DNA of 64,000 nucleotides from Dendrocalamus latiflorus. Taxonomy: Eukaryota; Streptophyta; Magnoliopsida; Poales; Poaceae. The translations under genes were made by a program, and so were the position numbers. Of this stretch, positions 35,985 to 47,039 are shown in pieces. The notes under the pieces are model-generated. The model did no database searches. It saw only the letters and a list, made by a program, of their open reading frames with translations, and was not told the DNA's origin. Each line of letters begins with the position of its first letter. The first letter of the stretch is position 1. The stretch lies in contig CM029647.1 of the NCBI GenBank assembly GCA_017311315.1, positions 10,638,577 through 10,702,576 of the forward strand, in the 5' to 3' direction.

Positions 35985-37279
35985 ATACGGGTTATTCACA
36001 AATGGTTTTTAAACCATCTGTGAAAATCGTATCACATACAGTTCAGAATTAGAACTGTCTATGATCATACATTATCACAGACGGTTCGAAACTAGAATCG
36101 TCTGTAATAGTCAGTTATCACAGACAGTTTTCAATAAAAACCGTCTATGATAGCTGTACCAGAGCTAAAAAAGTGGGTAATTTTACCATGGCTTGGATCT
36201 ACAGTAGTCGAAGATGCATTAACCGATTGAATCCATAGTGGTCGAAGCTACAGTATCTGGTCGGAAGCTACAGTAACCGATCGAATGCTTTGTGTGGTTG
36301 ATAGCTACAATGCAATCAAAAGCTATGCGTGGTCGAAAGCTACAGTAACTGGTCGAATGCTATGCGTGGTCGACAGCTACAGTAACCAGTCAAAAGCTAT
36401 GCGTGGTCGAAAGCTATAGTAGTCGGTCGAAAGGCTCTATGTGGTCGAAGGTTACAATAGTCGGTTGAAGCTAAGAGCGGTTGGGACTTAGAGCGGTTGG
36501 AGGCTTTAGAGTAGTTGGAGGAGAGTGGTGTAGTAGTTGAGGAAGACTGCGATGGAAATGGCTCGGGTGGCGGTCGTCGGCGCTCCGGTGGTCGGCGGTG
36601 AGTAGCGAGGTGCCCCCAAACGGAAGAGGAGAAAATGAGTGATACGTTGGTGGGCACGGGGTTTACCAGAGATGGCCGAAGAGTGGTCGGCAATGGACAG
36701 AAGACGGTAGCAGCGGGGTGCTCCAGATGGATGGGAGGAGTAGAGAAGGAGAAGAGAGAAGAGGAGATGAGGAGAAGATCGAAGAGTCACCGAGCCTTCT
36801 ATTTTTAAGGAAAAATTTGGCGAGGAGAAGTGAGAATAATGAAGAGAACATGAGGAGAGAAGAGGAGGTGAGGAGAGGAGTGGAGGAGAAGTGAGAAGAA
36901 GAATAGCCGAGCCTTTCATTTTAAAGAGTAAATTCAGCGAGATGAGCGGGAAGTTCAAATTCAGCGATAGCGGGTAAGTTAAAATATTATCACATACGGT
37001 TTTTACCTAGAACCGTCTGTGATAAGTAAGTCATCACATATGGTTTTTGTTCTGAACCGTCTATGATACATCATCAACGGTTCGGAACAAAACCGTCTGT
37101 GATACTTCATTGACGGTTTTTACCATGAACTGTCTGTGATATTACCTTTTCACATATGGTTTTTAGCGCTTGCAGCAACACAGACGGTCTCTAAACTAAA
37201 ACCGTCTGTGATTGTATTTAATACTGACGGGGATAACCGTCTGTGATGTGGCATCTAATATTATATTTTTTTTGTAGTG
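35985..37279. mobile_element. CACTA-type right end with ACAGACGGTT subterminal repeats
   Basis: Two blocks (about 35.99-36.16 and 36.97-37.25 kb) are packed with direct and inverted copies of ATCACAGACGGTTTT / AACCGTCTGTGAT. The right block ends in TTTTTTTTGTAGTG, the inverted CACTACAAAA terminus. The middle (36.2-36.95 kb) has recurring CTACAGTAACCGGTCGAA-like words and a pyrimidine-rich strand. No CACTA left end was seen at the start of the first block, so the left boundary is approximate. A CACTACAAATGAGG at 35291 is an alternative left end, but the flanking triplets differ. No transposase was recognised. Confidence 0.55.
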
Positions 37280-37786
37280 TAAATAGTAGATATCATCTTT
37301 CTCTCTGCTTCAAATTATCCAAAATCCTATACGGCATAGATTTACAGATAGTTGATATGTATCATTGACATGCCCTTAGTATCGATGTCATTGATATTAT
37401 AAAGGCAAGAGCGTGCCGTTCATGAATCACAGCCGCCCAAATGACACGGACAGGTACAATCACGCAACCTAATACATGACGTTAATATAAGACGTATTTA
37501 GGTTAGGCACGGGGATTAAGAGTGCATGAAACTAAGATAATGGCACGGTGAAATGACCACAACGTCCATGTTGTTAATATCCAATAAGAGAGAGAGAATA
37601 GTTATGTGGGTGCTTATTCATGAGTTTTGAAGAGAGGGAAGGTTAATCAGAGGAAAAGAAAGAAAAGATCATTAGCTCTACAGGCACATCTTAATAGTTT
37701 AAAACAAGTTTGCGAAAAATATAGGCGTCATATTTTAAAACGGAGGGAGTACCGATTAATTAAGCCGAAGAAAAGATACAGTTACA
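37280..37786. other. AT-rich DNA with a possible Stowaway-like right end
   Basis: ACGGAGGGAGTA at about 37740-37751 looks like the right terminus of a Stowaway-type MITE, but no matching left end (TACTCCCTCCGT) is visible. No gene is seen. Confidence 0.3.
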
Positions 37787-37794
37787 CTTCAGCG

Positions 37795-38353
37795 TAGAGA
37801 TGGCAACGGGTAAATACCCATCGGGTATTGCCATTCCATACCCGTACCCGTTAGGTGTAAATTTACCCGTCGGGTTACCCGTATCCGCACGCGGGTAGGA
37901 AAATTTACCCATACCCGTACCCGCGCGGGTATTACTACCCGACGGGTAACCCGTACCCGCAAGCATACCCGGTTCAACACATAAGAATATCATCAATTTA
38001 GACATTCATTAATCATACATGCCAAGCACAAAAGCGTCTAATGATCAAAATTAGTACATCACATAAACATACTTGACATGACCATATCAACATATGACAA
38101 ACAAATAAACAATCAACAAGTAGATAATAAAATTAACATTTGAGTGGGATGTCTAGTTGTCTAATGCGGGTATTCATTACCCGCGGGTAGGTGGGTATGG
38201 GTAGTATATACCCACACCCGCACCCGCCTACCCGGCGGGTAGAGAATTTCGCCTAATAACGTACCCATGGGTACATAAAATTTTCTATACCTGTCTCTTT
38301 ATCGGGTAAAATCCGTTGGGTATTCGGGTATCGGGTACCCATTGCCATCTCTA
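37795..38353. mobile_element. hAT-type MITE with TACCCG repeats, 559 bp
   Basis: The termini TAGAGATGGCAACGGGTA and, inverted, TAGAGATGGCAATGGGTA match at 17 of 18 positions. A perfect 8-bp duplication CTTCAGCG lies on both sides (37787-37794 and 38354-38361). Both subterminal regions are filled with TACCCG/CGGGTA units in both orientations, and the centre is AT-rich. An 8-bp duplication with a TAGAGATGGCAA-like end fits non-autonomous hAT elements. No coding capacity. Confidence 0.9.
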
Positions 38354-38361
38354 CTTCAGCG

Positions 38362-39012
38362 CTTCACGACAAAAAAAAAACAAACAATGACGTTCGATTT
38401 CTAAGATGATTGCCGGTCCTTCATCTAGAGGATTTACATCTTTCTAGTTAAGCACAAGCAACTATCATCGTCTCATGACTCGTTCGCTGTGCTGTCCTCT
38501 TTTGCTTTTTCTACATGGGAGCTTTACTAAGCCAAACCTTTGCACGGCCACCAGTCATCATGGCTAAGCCTACTGCCACCGGCGAGTTCAGCGGCATTGT
38601 CGCCTAATCGAGTTATGATCCAGACAGCCGCGTGTGATTAGTCCACCAAATCCGCCACCGAATTGCGCAGATCCGGCCGCCTGTCTCCAACGAAACATGG
38701 CGCCAGTTACATTTTGCCATGTTTTAATCGTTCGGAATCGTGTTTACGATGAAGCATGCAGGCCAGCGTGATCGCAACTGTCCAAGTGATTTCAGCGGCT
38801 ACGCTCGTGCCGTCATGCTAGCTATGGCAAACAATACGCTTCCGCTTACTCATGTAGTCATGTGGTGATGACGTGATGATGTTGCGGCCATCGCGCAGCC
38901 AAATTTCCTCTCCCTCCAAGCAGTTCCGAAACCTCGCCACGAGCCCCACGACGCCACCCAAGCCGCCCCGACCCAGGAGTATTCTAGAACCTTCCAGAGC
39001 TAGGGTTTCCGG
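38362..39012. other. Unassigned DNA upstream of the PDV1 fragment
   Basis: The last 100 bp look like the former 5' UTR of PDV1 (GC-rich, ending CTAGGGTTTCCGG). Nothing else is recognised. Confidence 0.35.
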
Positions 39013-39195
39013 ATGGAGCCCGAGGAGACAGAGGCCGTGCTAGAGGACCATCTGGGACCTCCACGACAAGGTCAATGACGCCATCCACGTCCTCTGCCGC
39101 GCCCACTTCTTGTGATCCGTTCGCCGCGCCGTGCCACCGTGGCCCGCAGGCCTCGCACACATCAAGGCAGCGGCGGAGGGAGAGAGGGGTTAGCA
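39013..39195 (+). pseudogene. PDV1: Truncated PDV1 (plastid division protein) pseudogene
   Basis: From the ATG at 39013 the frame reads MEPEETEAVLED and then leaves the family. One base over, it continues IWDLHDKVNDAIHVLCRAHF, after which comes a TGA within the conserved SHFLKSV-like segment and then an alanine/lysine-rich AGLAHIKAAAEGERG tail. PDV1 is a chloroplast outer-envelope protein that recruits the dynamin ARC5 to the division ring; its N terminus starts with this EAVLEKIWDLHDK helix. The copy has one 1-base frameshift and one stop and lacks the coiled coil, membrane segment and C terminus, so it is a dead 5' fragment. It may have been moved by a transposon. Confidence 0.7.
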
Positions 39196-40591
39196 GGGCC
39201 TGGCATCTTAAAATTCCTTCTATGTTTCTTCGATTTTTAGCTGCTTTTATTTTTATTAGTATTATTTCACTTTTTCAGCAAATGTAATTACGATAGTGAT
39301 TATAAGAGATGGTTTTATGCTTTACTCAATAATGATTTATATAATTTTTAAAATACGATAAAATAGTGAATACATGTTACTTACCTCTTCGTGTGTTTTG
39401 AGATTACTACTATTCTTGTTAGAGAGAAACATAGAAACACTTGTTGGGCCATTTTCCTCATTTTCGGGTAAAGGAAAAGAAAATTGGCATGGGCCCACAT
39501 GTAAGAGAGAGAGAGAGGATAGAGGGGGCGACCCGTTCGGCTGGATTAGATCTGGCTAGCGCTCAGATTGGAGGATTTGCCCCATGCATAAACATGGAAT
39601 TTGATGATTTGCCCCATTTGTGTCGTTGACATGTGGGTCTTGGCTCCACATGTCAATGAGACATCATGGGACAAATCATCAAATGCAAACGAAAGGTGTG
39701 GCAAAAGATCAAATATCTCCTCACTTATCCCCTCTCCTCCTCATTCTTCAGTGAAAGCTTCGGCTTCTTCCGTTCGTGGGCGTCGTCGAATCCTCCCAGT
39801 CAGTTTGGCCTCCTTGGGCGTTAAATTGAAGATGGGAGAGCTGGGTTTTAGCAAAAAAAAAAAAAAAAAGGAGAGCTCACCACCAGATCCAAACTTTGGT
39901 TGGGGATTTGGTCTTGAGAAGAGCTCGGTGACGCCGTGCTTGCGGGGTTGCCTGGCTGTGGCTTTCTTGCTCTGTACTCTCATATCCCGTCTCTAGATTG
40001 TGTGCTCGCACACGGTGTTTCTCTAGATCTTTGGCTCAGCTTTGGACGTGAGGAGTGCGTGCGATGGGATTTTATCTTCTTATTGGTTTTGTGCGGCATC
40101 ATCTAGTACCTCGGCTTTACAAATTGGTGAGCATTAATCTATGGAGTAGGGCTTTGTATCTCCGATTACCTCTCCGGTGACATCCTGGTATTCGCCAGTG
40201 ATTGATTTTCTGGGACATCATCTCTCCGATGAGCCTAGCCCCTTTTTGCATCTCGGTGGCTTGGATTGCCACCGCACTATGATTTGATCTCTACTCCTTT
40301 TACCTCCATTATGTATTAGTGTGTCATGCTAGATCATTTATTTATTATCTCTGGTATTTGATTGTTGATTGGCACTGGGAGAACTATTGTATGATAGATT
40401 GTTTGCTTTTGATTGCTTGATGAGGATCTTTGTCAAATTGAAATCACTGTGACAATTTAGATTCATTCTACTAGTGTGATATTTCATATGATAGTTGTTT
40501 ATCTCTGTTTGAGTGTAGTCGATAGCTCTATCATGGCATTGGTTCAGTTCCTACTCAATCTTGTTTACTGTTGTTTTAGGCCTTGCCGAAA

Positions 40592-40595
<4 letters not shown>
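39196..40595. other. Unassigned intergenic DNA
   Basis: A short (GA)n run lies near 39.51 kb and a poly-A run near 39.86 kb. Open frames at 39.4-40.0 kb show no domain. Nothing else is recognised. Confidence 0.35.

Positions 40596-40682
<87 letters not shown>
40596..40682. repeat. (AT)n microsatellite, about 43 units
   Basis: An uninterrupted AT dinucleotide tract of about 86 bp. It directly abuts the left side of the MITE-like element at 40683. Confidence 0.98.
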
Positions 40683-40684
<2 letters not shown>

Positions 40685-41056
40685 ACGAGTGTTTCATGCA
40701 CCATGGTGCCTAGACACCAATATCAATACCCGTTGATTTGCTTCGAGATTCGCAACGTTTGATGTGGGTATCTTCATATACCCATAAAAAAGTATATTTG
40801 AGATGTCAAACTCCGAAAAAATTTAAATTCAACTTCAGTTTAATTAGTTTGAACTATTTTTATGGTATATACTCACTGTAGTTGCATTGAACTCAAAAGT
40901 AGTTCAAACTAATTTGAACTGAGTTCAAAACTTACTTACCATAAATATATCAAGAGTATAAAACATTTTCATACCCAAACTCAAAAAAATTATCAATCAT
41001 ACACGTGTATCGGATGTTGGTGCCTAGGCACCATGGTGCCTTATGTAATTTTCCTC
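40683..41056. mobile_element. MITE-like element flanked by (TA)n, GCACCATGGTGCC ends
   Basis: The left side carries GCACCATGGTGCCTAGACACC (about 40698-40717) and the right side GGTGCCTAGGCACCATGGTG (about 41019-41038), forming an inverted repeat. Outside it lies (AT)43 on the left and a shorter (TA)n (about 41057-41071) on the right. A related copy is at 42490-42730. Insertion into TA microsatellites recalls the Micron family described in rice, but I cannot confirm membership. The interior is AT-rich and non-coding. Confidence 0.55.
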
Positions 41057-41071
41057 TATATATATATATAT

Positions 41072-41844
41072 ACATGTCAATTGCCGAATATATATATGTT
41101 GTTTCTACAGTAACATTACTCTGTTACTAGTGACTGATTTTAGTCAAAATCTGTTGTCTTTGTATGCTCTTGACATTGATACTACACTGATATAATATTT
41201 GCTTAGTCCAACTAGCAGAATTTTGAGGAATTGTCACTGTGATTGTCAAACAATTGACAATAATGGTAGAAGGCCAAGTTTTCTTTAAACTTGTGCAACT
41301 CCTCACATAAGAGCAATACTACAATTGTTAATCTGTGCATTATGCAGATTTTAAATACTCACATTTGTGTTTTATTAAGCATATTGCCATATGTTAATGA
41401 TATGAATCATTTATCTGTTTTGAGAGATAATATATTTACTTTCATGTTATTTTCATATTATTGTATATGCTTTATTATGTTTAATCATAATTGAAATTAA
41501 ATTAAAAATATTGCTAAATCTGCTTAATTTCCAACAGCACTTGGTCCACTGCATGCTAATTTTTTGGCTTCGCCCTTGCATCAAGGGTGGAGGAGGCCTC
41601 ACCAGGGGCTACGAGGCCGCCCTGGCCGTGGTGGCCGAGGAGGCAATGACCAATGAGCCTCCATGCCATCAGCGCCACGCTCGAGGAACAGCTCAAATGT
41701 TTTGTTGTGAGCCTCCTGACCACATCCCCTCTCCTAGGCCCTCGCTGTCGTTCGTGTGATTTGATTTGTGTTTAATGCTAGGTTCCGTGCATTGCGCTTG
41801 TGCCCGTCAATTTGTTCCAATGAGATGTCGTATTGTGTAATATG
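41072..41844. other. Unassigned intergenic DNA
   Basis: Mostly AT-rich. A short GC-rich piece at 41.58-41.75 kb has a glycine/alanine-rich open frame that I do not recognise. Confidence 0.35.
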
Positions 41845-42240
41845 GTTGGTAGGATTTTTTGTAACTTGGGGAGGGACTCACTATTGGATACGTAGGTAAT
41901 ATTGTAATTTTAAATATTACTGAGATAGATACAATAAAAGACTTATAATATAATTAACAAAACTAGTAGTAGGTAATTGATTATACTTCAGAAAATATAT
42001 AAGAAAAGTATTATAACAGACTCGACCAATGAGGTATTGTAGTGGGTAATTTAGTTTGTAGGATGTTTTGTAACTTGAGGAGGGACTCACTATTGGATAC
42101 GTAGGCAATATTTTAATTTTAATTTTTACTAGGAGATAGATACAGTAAAAAATAATGATGTAATTAATAAAATTATCAGTATGCAATTTATTGTACTTCA
42201 GAAAATACACAAGAAAAAAAATTATAACAGAGTTGATCGA
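41845..42240. repeat. Diverged tandem duplication, two copies of about 200 bp
   Basis: Both copies contain GAGGGACTCACTATTGGATA followed by CGTAGG, GAGATAGATACA and ACTTCAGAAAATA in the same order and spacing (first copy from about 41845, second from about 42050). They differ by many substitutions and small indels, so the duplication is old. No coding potential. Confidence 0.75.
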
Positions 42241-42489
42241 TCACATGAATGACTTATAGTCGGGTTGATGGATAAAAGGGAAGCAGTGCAGAAACAAAGT
42301 TGTGGAAGTAGCTGATGTCAAGAAAGAAGTCAAGCGGTCGCAGAGGTTGTGCTTCCCAGAAATCTTATTGCTGCCTTGTGCAGGTTCTCTCTATGGCAAT
42401 AGTTCAGAGATATCGCTCACCATTCTTCACAGTGCACGCTGAGAAGAAGAGTCGATGAGATTCAGTCGTCACATCACAACAATACACAC
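42241..42489. other. Unassigned intergenic DNA
   Basis: No gene or repeat structure is recognised. Confidence 0.3.
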
Positions 42490-42730
42490 ACACATGGCGC
42501 TGAAATAGGGCACCATGGTGTCTGGGCATCAAGCCTCCGTGCCTTTGGATTGCTTTTGAATGCGTGCAAGTGTAATGATATATAATATATCAGGTAAACC
42601 CGTTAACATTCATTAATTCAAAAAGGCATCAATTTGGAAAGAAAGTTATTGATTTAGCAATCAATCATAAATGGACAGTCTCAATCATGGAGCCTGAGCA
42701 CCATGGTGCCCCTGTTATATATGTGTGTGT
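42490..42730. mobile_element. Second MITE-like copy, flanked by (AC)n and (TG)n
   Basis: GGGCACCATGGTGTCTGGGC near 42509 pairs with GAGCACCATGGTGCCCC near 42696, and ATCAATCAT words are shared with the copy at 40683-41056. The outer flanks are an AC tract on the left and a TG tract on the right, so the microsatellite itself continues the inverted repeat. The interior is non-coding. Confidence 0.5.
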
Positions 42731-43653
42731 GTGGACTAGTAACTGACATGATTAACCAGCTATTTACCCATTGATAACTGTCTATCATCAATGATGAATA
42801 TAGCCTCAAATGTAAATGTTTGAGTCTCATTCAAATAGAAAGAAATCGACGGTTTAGTAAAAATAAGGTGGACTTGATCTGCCAAGTGGCACATCACATC
42901 ACATGATAATACGGGCAAGTCACAAGTCATACCATTTACCACACAAAAATACGCGAATACGAGCACACGTGCGTGCACATGTATGTTTAGCCAAATTCCT
43001 CTCATGTCATGTCATGTATGTTAGGGAATGACAAGAATCCTACTTTATATAGGACTTAAATTATGTTAGCTTTGAAAATAGAAGAAATAGGTCTTATACT
43101 CTTATAGACCTAATTTCTAACGTGTACTGTTCTCGTCATATAGTATAATTAAGACCATACGGTGCAACACCAAGTAACCCAGTTACAAATTGATCGAGTG
43201 GGGCGGCTGGCATCCATTGGTGGAGGACCAACAGGAAGAAATGTTGGCATGTATCATGTATGTGCACTGCTGGTCAGTAATTTGTAGGACTGTTCATAGC
43301 CAGGTTCATTGCATGTATGGTGCACCCTTTAATGCCAACATATATAGATCAATGCATAAGTGGCCCTGGTTTTGGTAAGCTTTCAGACAGTAGCCAGCAC
43401 CGATCTAGGTCAGGAGTGCCGGCAAGCAACAACAAGCAGAGCATGCAGCTAGTTACCTGTCGACTTTGCGTTGAGCACTCAACTTGCGACCGCATCCTTC
43501 TTTTGCGGTCCGTGATTTGATCAGTGTGCATTGAACCAACGGTCGATAAAAAACACCTACTTGCAACCGCAGGGTACCAAGTGGAGTACTAGCAATGATC
43601 AGTGCCATGCATGCATGATTACGAATGGAAACCGACTGACATGTAGATACATA
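42731..43653. other. Unassigned intergenic DNA
   Basis: No gene is recognised on either strand. Confidence 0.35.
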
Positions 43654-43662
43654 TTGTATATT

Positions 43663-44801
43663 GGGAAAATTTGTTTAGTAGCACTGAAAGCTCAGCTCTT
43701 TCGGAAAATACCACTAAAAAACGGAGTTCCGAAAATTACCACCGAAAAATTCATTTTTCTTCGGAATCTAGCATTCTGGACAAAAATACCCCTCTCCCTC
43801 CCCTTCTCTCCTCCTGCGCGCCCCGTCCGCCTCCCTCTTTCCCCCACCGCCCGCCGCTCGCCTCCTTTCCCCGCTCCCCCGCGTCCGGCCGCCGCTCGCC
43901 TCCCCGCCTCCTCCTCCTCCGCCCGCCGCCCGCCGCCCCGCCTCCTCCTCTGCCCGCCGCCGGCCTCCCCGCCTCCTCCTCCGCCCGCCGTTCGCCTCCC
44001 CGCCTCCTCCTCCACTCGCCTCCCCGCCTCCTCCTCCGCCCGCCGCCGGCCTCCCCGCCTCCTCCTCCGCCCGCCGCTCGCCTCCTCCTCCTCCTTTCCC
44101 CGCTCCCCCGCGTCCGGCCGCCGCTCGCCTCCCCGCCTCCTCCTCCGCCCGCCGCCGGCCTCCCCGCCTCCTCCTCCGCCCGCCGCTCGCCTCCCCGCCT
44201 CCTCCTCTGCCCGCCGCCAGCCTCCCCGCCTCCTCCTCCGCCCGCCGTTCGCCTCCCCGCTTCCTCCTCCGCCCGCCGCTCGCCTCCTCCTCCTCCTTTC
44301 CCCGCTCCCCCGCGTCCGGCCGCCGCTCGCCTCCCCGCCTCCTCCTCCGCCCGCCGCTCGCCTCCCCGCCTCCTCCTCCTCCGCCCGCCGCTCGCCTGAG
44401 GAAGAGGTGGCGCTGGCGGTGGCGGTTTTCGGCCGGACGCGGGGAGGCGAGCGGCGGGCGGAGGAGGCGGCGGGGAGGCGAGCGGCGGGCGGAGGGGGAG
44501 GCGGGGAGGCCGGCGGCGGGCGGAGGAGGAGGCGGGGAGGCGAGCGGAGGAGGAGGCGGGGAGGCGAGCGGCGGCTGGACGCGGGGGAGCGGGGAAAGGA
44601 GGCGAGCGGCTGGCGGTGGGGGAAAGAGGGAGGCGGACGGGGCGAGCAGGAGGAGAGAATGGGAGGGAGAGGGGTATTTTTGTCCAGAATGCTAGATTCC
44701 GAAGAAAAATGAATTTTTTGGTGGTAATTTTCGAAACTCCGTTTTTTTAGTGGTATTTTCCGAAAGAGCTGAGCTTTCAGTGCTACTGAACAAATTTTCC
44801 C
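43663..44801. mobile_element. MULE-type foldback element with minisatellite arms, 1139 bp
   Basis: The ends GGGAAAATTTGTTTAGTAGC and, inverted, GGGAAAATTTGTTCAGTAGC continue as an inverted repeat of about 140 bp. A perfect 9-bp target duplication TTGTATATT lies on both sides (43654-43662 and 44802-44810), the Mutator-type length. Inside, the left part is a GC-rich pyrimidine strand built from tandem units around CCTCCTCCGCCCGCCGCTCG plus three copies of a longer unit containing CCCGCGTCCGGCCGCCGCTC (near 43870, 44105 and 44310). The right part is the purine complement. The long open frames across it are products of the repeat and are not genes. No transposase or captured gene is recognised. 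Confidence 0.88.
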
Positions 44802-44810
44802 TTGTATATT

Positions 44811-46793
44811 TGTATAGGGTAGTACACTTCATGAATCCGGTCACACCAGTAAATTAGCCTTCCTTAAAAGCTCTTACATATAAAAAGAACTCTCTGATAT
44901 ACTTTACGGTATACACAGTGCATAGAGCAAAATAGTAAATATATCATATATGTTTAGATTGCCGTACGTTCTGCGGCATGAAAAATTTGAGGATTTCAGT
45001 CAAAATCTAAACTTAGGATGTGCTTGAAGATTAGTGCGTTCTTCTCTGTCTCGGGCAAGCATCGCGGCGTCCGATGAGCACACGTGCACCGATGCGAGCA
45101 ATGCTGAGCACCGGCGAAGCCAGTTTCACTGCCGCCGCCGCCGAATACCCTCGCTCCACCCTAGACTCATTGTTTGTCTTTCTTACGCGCGCGTGGAAGG
45201 CATTGGCCGCCTTGGTCCTGACGCTGGAGGCAGCAGCACGAGGGAGAGGGCGGCGTACGTGGGGGAGGACAAGCAAGAGGTGCCAGAGATTCGGCAGGCC
45301 TCACCGTCGGCGGTGAGGTGCACATGCGAGCGCAGGGTGGAGGCGCACGGGCAGATGATGTTTAATTACGTTATGATTAGGGGAGGAGGATCGATGGATG
45401 TAGGCGAGGGAGCGAGAAATATAGGCGGATGGATCTCGATCCAGCATTCCAAAATTTCGACTGATATGTTTTAAGAAACGTCCAAATGTAGATAGATAGA
45501 TTCATGTATGTCTTATATGCTATAATTGTTGTCGGTACAAGTTCAAACAATAATCTTAGAACCACTCTCAGTCGGATAAGAAGACCATCGAGAATATAAA
45601 AGGTTAAGGAGAAGCACAAGAATAACAAGCGTATTTAATATGAGTATCTAGCGTTATAAAGTGGTCTCCCTATTTCCTATTACAAGATGTTCTATTTATA
45701 GGGAGGAGAGGAAGATTGGTGAAGTTACAAGTTTATCATCGGATCTAACTTACTCCTAGAGGTATCTATATTATTTTCCCCACGCGGGCTCCAGCATGTC
45801 TAGGACTTTAGAGTTGATTTGTGGCTTACTTTGAACTCTATCCAAAGTTAGCCCCCAAACCCTTTCGATGTTAGCCTTATGTACCTTATTCAGGATTGGC
45901 TCTAAACCTCTCTGAAATCAGTCTTGAATGCCATGTCCGGGTTGGCACCAGACATTGTACAGAACTGACATTGTAACCTTGGAGGAGAACATAACAGGGG
46001 AGGGAGAGAGATATACAGAAATACAGTGACTAACATGAGGACCCACATGTCAGTTACTTTATCCTCATCTCATGTCGATTGTCAATATATATAGTCAATC
46101 ACTATGAAGAATTTTTGTAAAACAGAAAAGAGCTTGTAAGTGCATGCATGTAAATATATTACAAAATGCACTTAGTGGAGTATCTAGGATATACATAGGC
46201 TTTTTTGACTTTGCTGGTTACCAATGAAGGAAAAAGGATGTTTAATTGCATGAAAAATTACATGCACATACTATAAAGGCTTGTTCGATCGAGTTTTTCA
46301 TTGACCATCGATCTGTACCACCTGATGGTCTTGACTTGTGTTATTCAGTTATTCCAAGCTGCATGCAATAGTAAGTACTAGTGAAGAATTAAGAACAATA
46401 TATATCTATACATGGTGTCATCCCCTCCTCTCTCTCTTTTACGAAATTGTCTATATAAATTAATCCCCATCTCTTTCAAATTAATCCATGCATGCACATT
46501 AATTTTCTTACCTCAAATATTTTTGGAAGAATTAATCCTGAGAGGATGGGATACACAAAGCTTAATTGAGGTTGCGAGAGCTTACAGCTTAGCTAGCCGA
46601 GGCAGATGCATCTGATATCAAGCACCGCCCCTGGCCATGGCCAGGCTGCTTGCCGGCCGTGGACGTAGACAACAACCGATCAGTTAATGACAAAATCAAG
46701 TGTGAGTACAAAGACAGAATCAAGTGTGAGTACAAAATTCAATGCGTACATGCACGACTACTGGATCACGGAAACATACGGCTAGCACATGCA
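44811..46793. other. Unassigned intergenic DNA
   Basis: A GC-rich island at 45.03-45.37 kb has open frames without a recognisable domain. The segment at about 45.65-45.95 kb (TATTTATAGGGAGG, later CCCACGCGGGCTCC) has the look of an LTR fragment but I could not find its ends. Confidence 0.35.
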
Positions 46794-46994
46794 TCACTGT
46801 AGGAAGTGATCGGACGGCGGTCCGTAGGCGTCGCGGTTGGGGAGGAAAGCGAGGGAAAGAAGCGCAAGCAGAAGCACCACGGGGACAAGCAGTAACAGCG
46901 ATGGCGGCGGCGGAAGAGGAGGCAGCAGCAGCGGGAGCAGCAGAAGCATCACCGCTGCGGTCGCGAGGAGCAGCATCACCGGGCTTCCTTCCAT
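46794..46994 (-). CDS. Small ARGOS/OSR-family (organ size related) membrane protein
   Basis: The ORF encodes 66 residues from the ATG at 46994. It contains the OSR signature: a hydrophobic segment, the proline-rich turn LPLLLPPLPPPPSLLLL (residues 20-36) and a second hydrophobic segment VPVVLLLALLSLAFLP (37-52), then a short polar tail. ARGOS, ARL and OSR proteins are small two-helix membrane proteins (ER or plasma membrane) that promote organ growth and dampen ethylene signalling; the LPPLPPPP motif is their hallmark. At 66 residues it is shorter than Arabidopsis OSR1 (about 90) but has the whole core, so it is probably a complete short member. A TATA-like sequence lies about 40 bp upstream. 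It is a single exon. Confidence 0.8.
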   Translation of the reverse strand: MEGSPVMLLLATAAVMLLLLPLLLPPLPPPPSLLLLVPVVLLLALLSLAFLPNRDAYGPPSDHFLQ

Positions 46995-47033
46995 TATATC
47001 GTTCCCTAGCTAGCTCGCTTGCTGCAGCTATCT

Positions 47034-47039
47034 ATATAT
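47034..47039 (-). promoter_or_regulatory. Possible TATA box of the ARGOS-like gene
   Basis: On the minus strand CATATATAGA lies about 40 bp upstream of the start codon, which would imply a very short 5' UTR. This is a sequence match only. Confidence 0.35.

Noticed and set aside
35985..37279. Repeated ACAGACGGTT motifs as operator or transcription-factor array
   Set aside because: Arrangement in both orientations near a TGTAGTG terminus fits CACTA subterminal repeats better.
43531..44712. A 393-codon open frame rich in proline, serine and arginine
   Set aside because: It runs through the minisatellite arms of the MULE-type foldback; other frames are equally open because the repeat lacks stops. 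No domain and low complexity.
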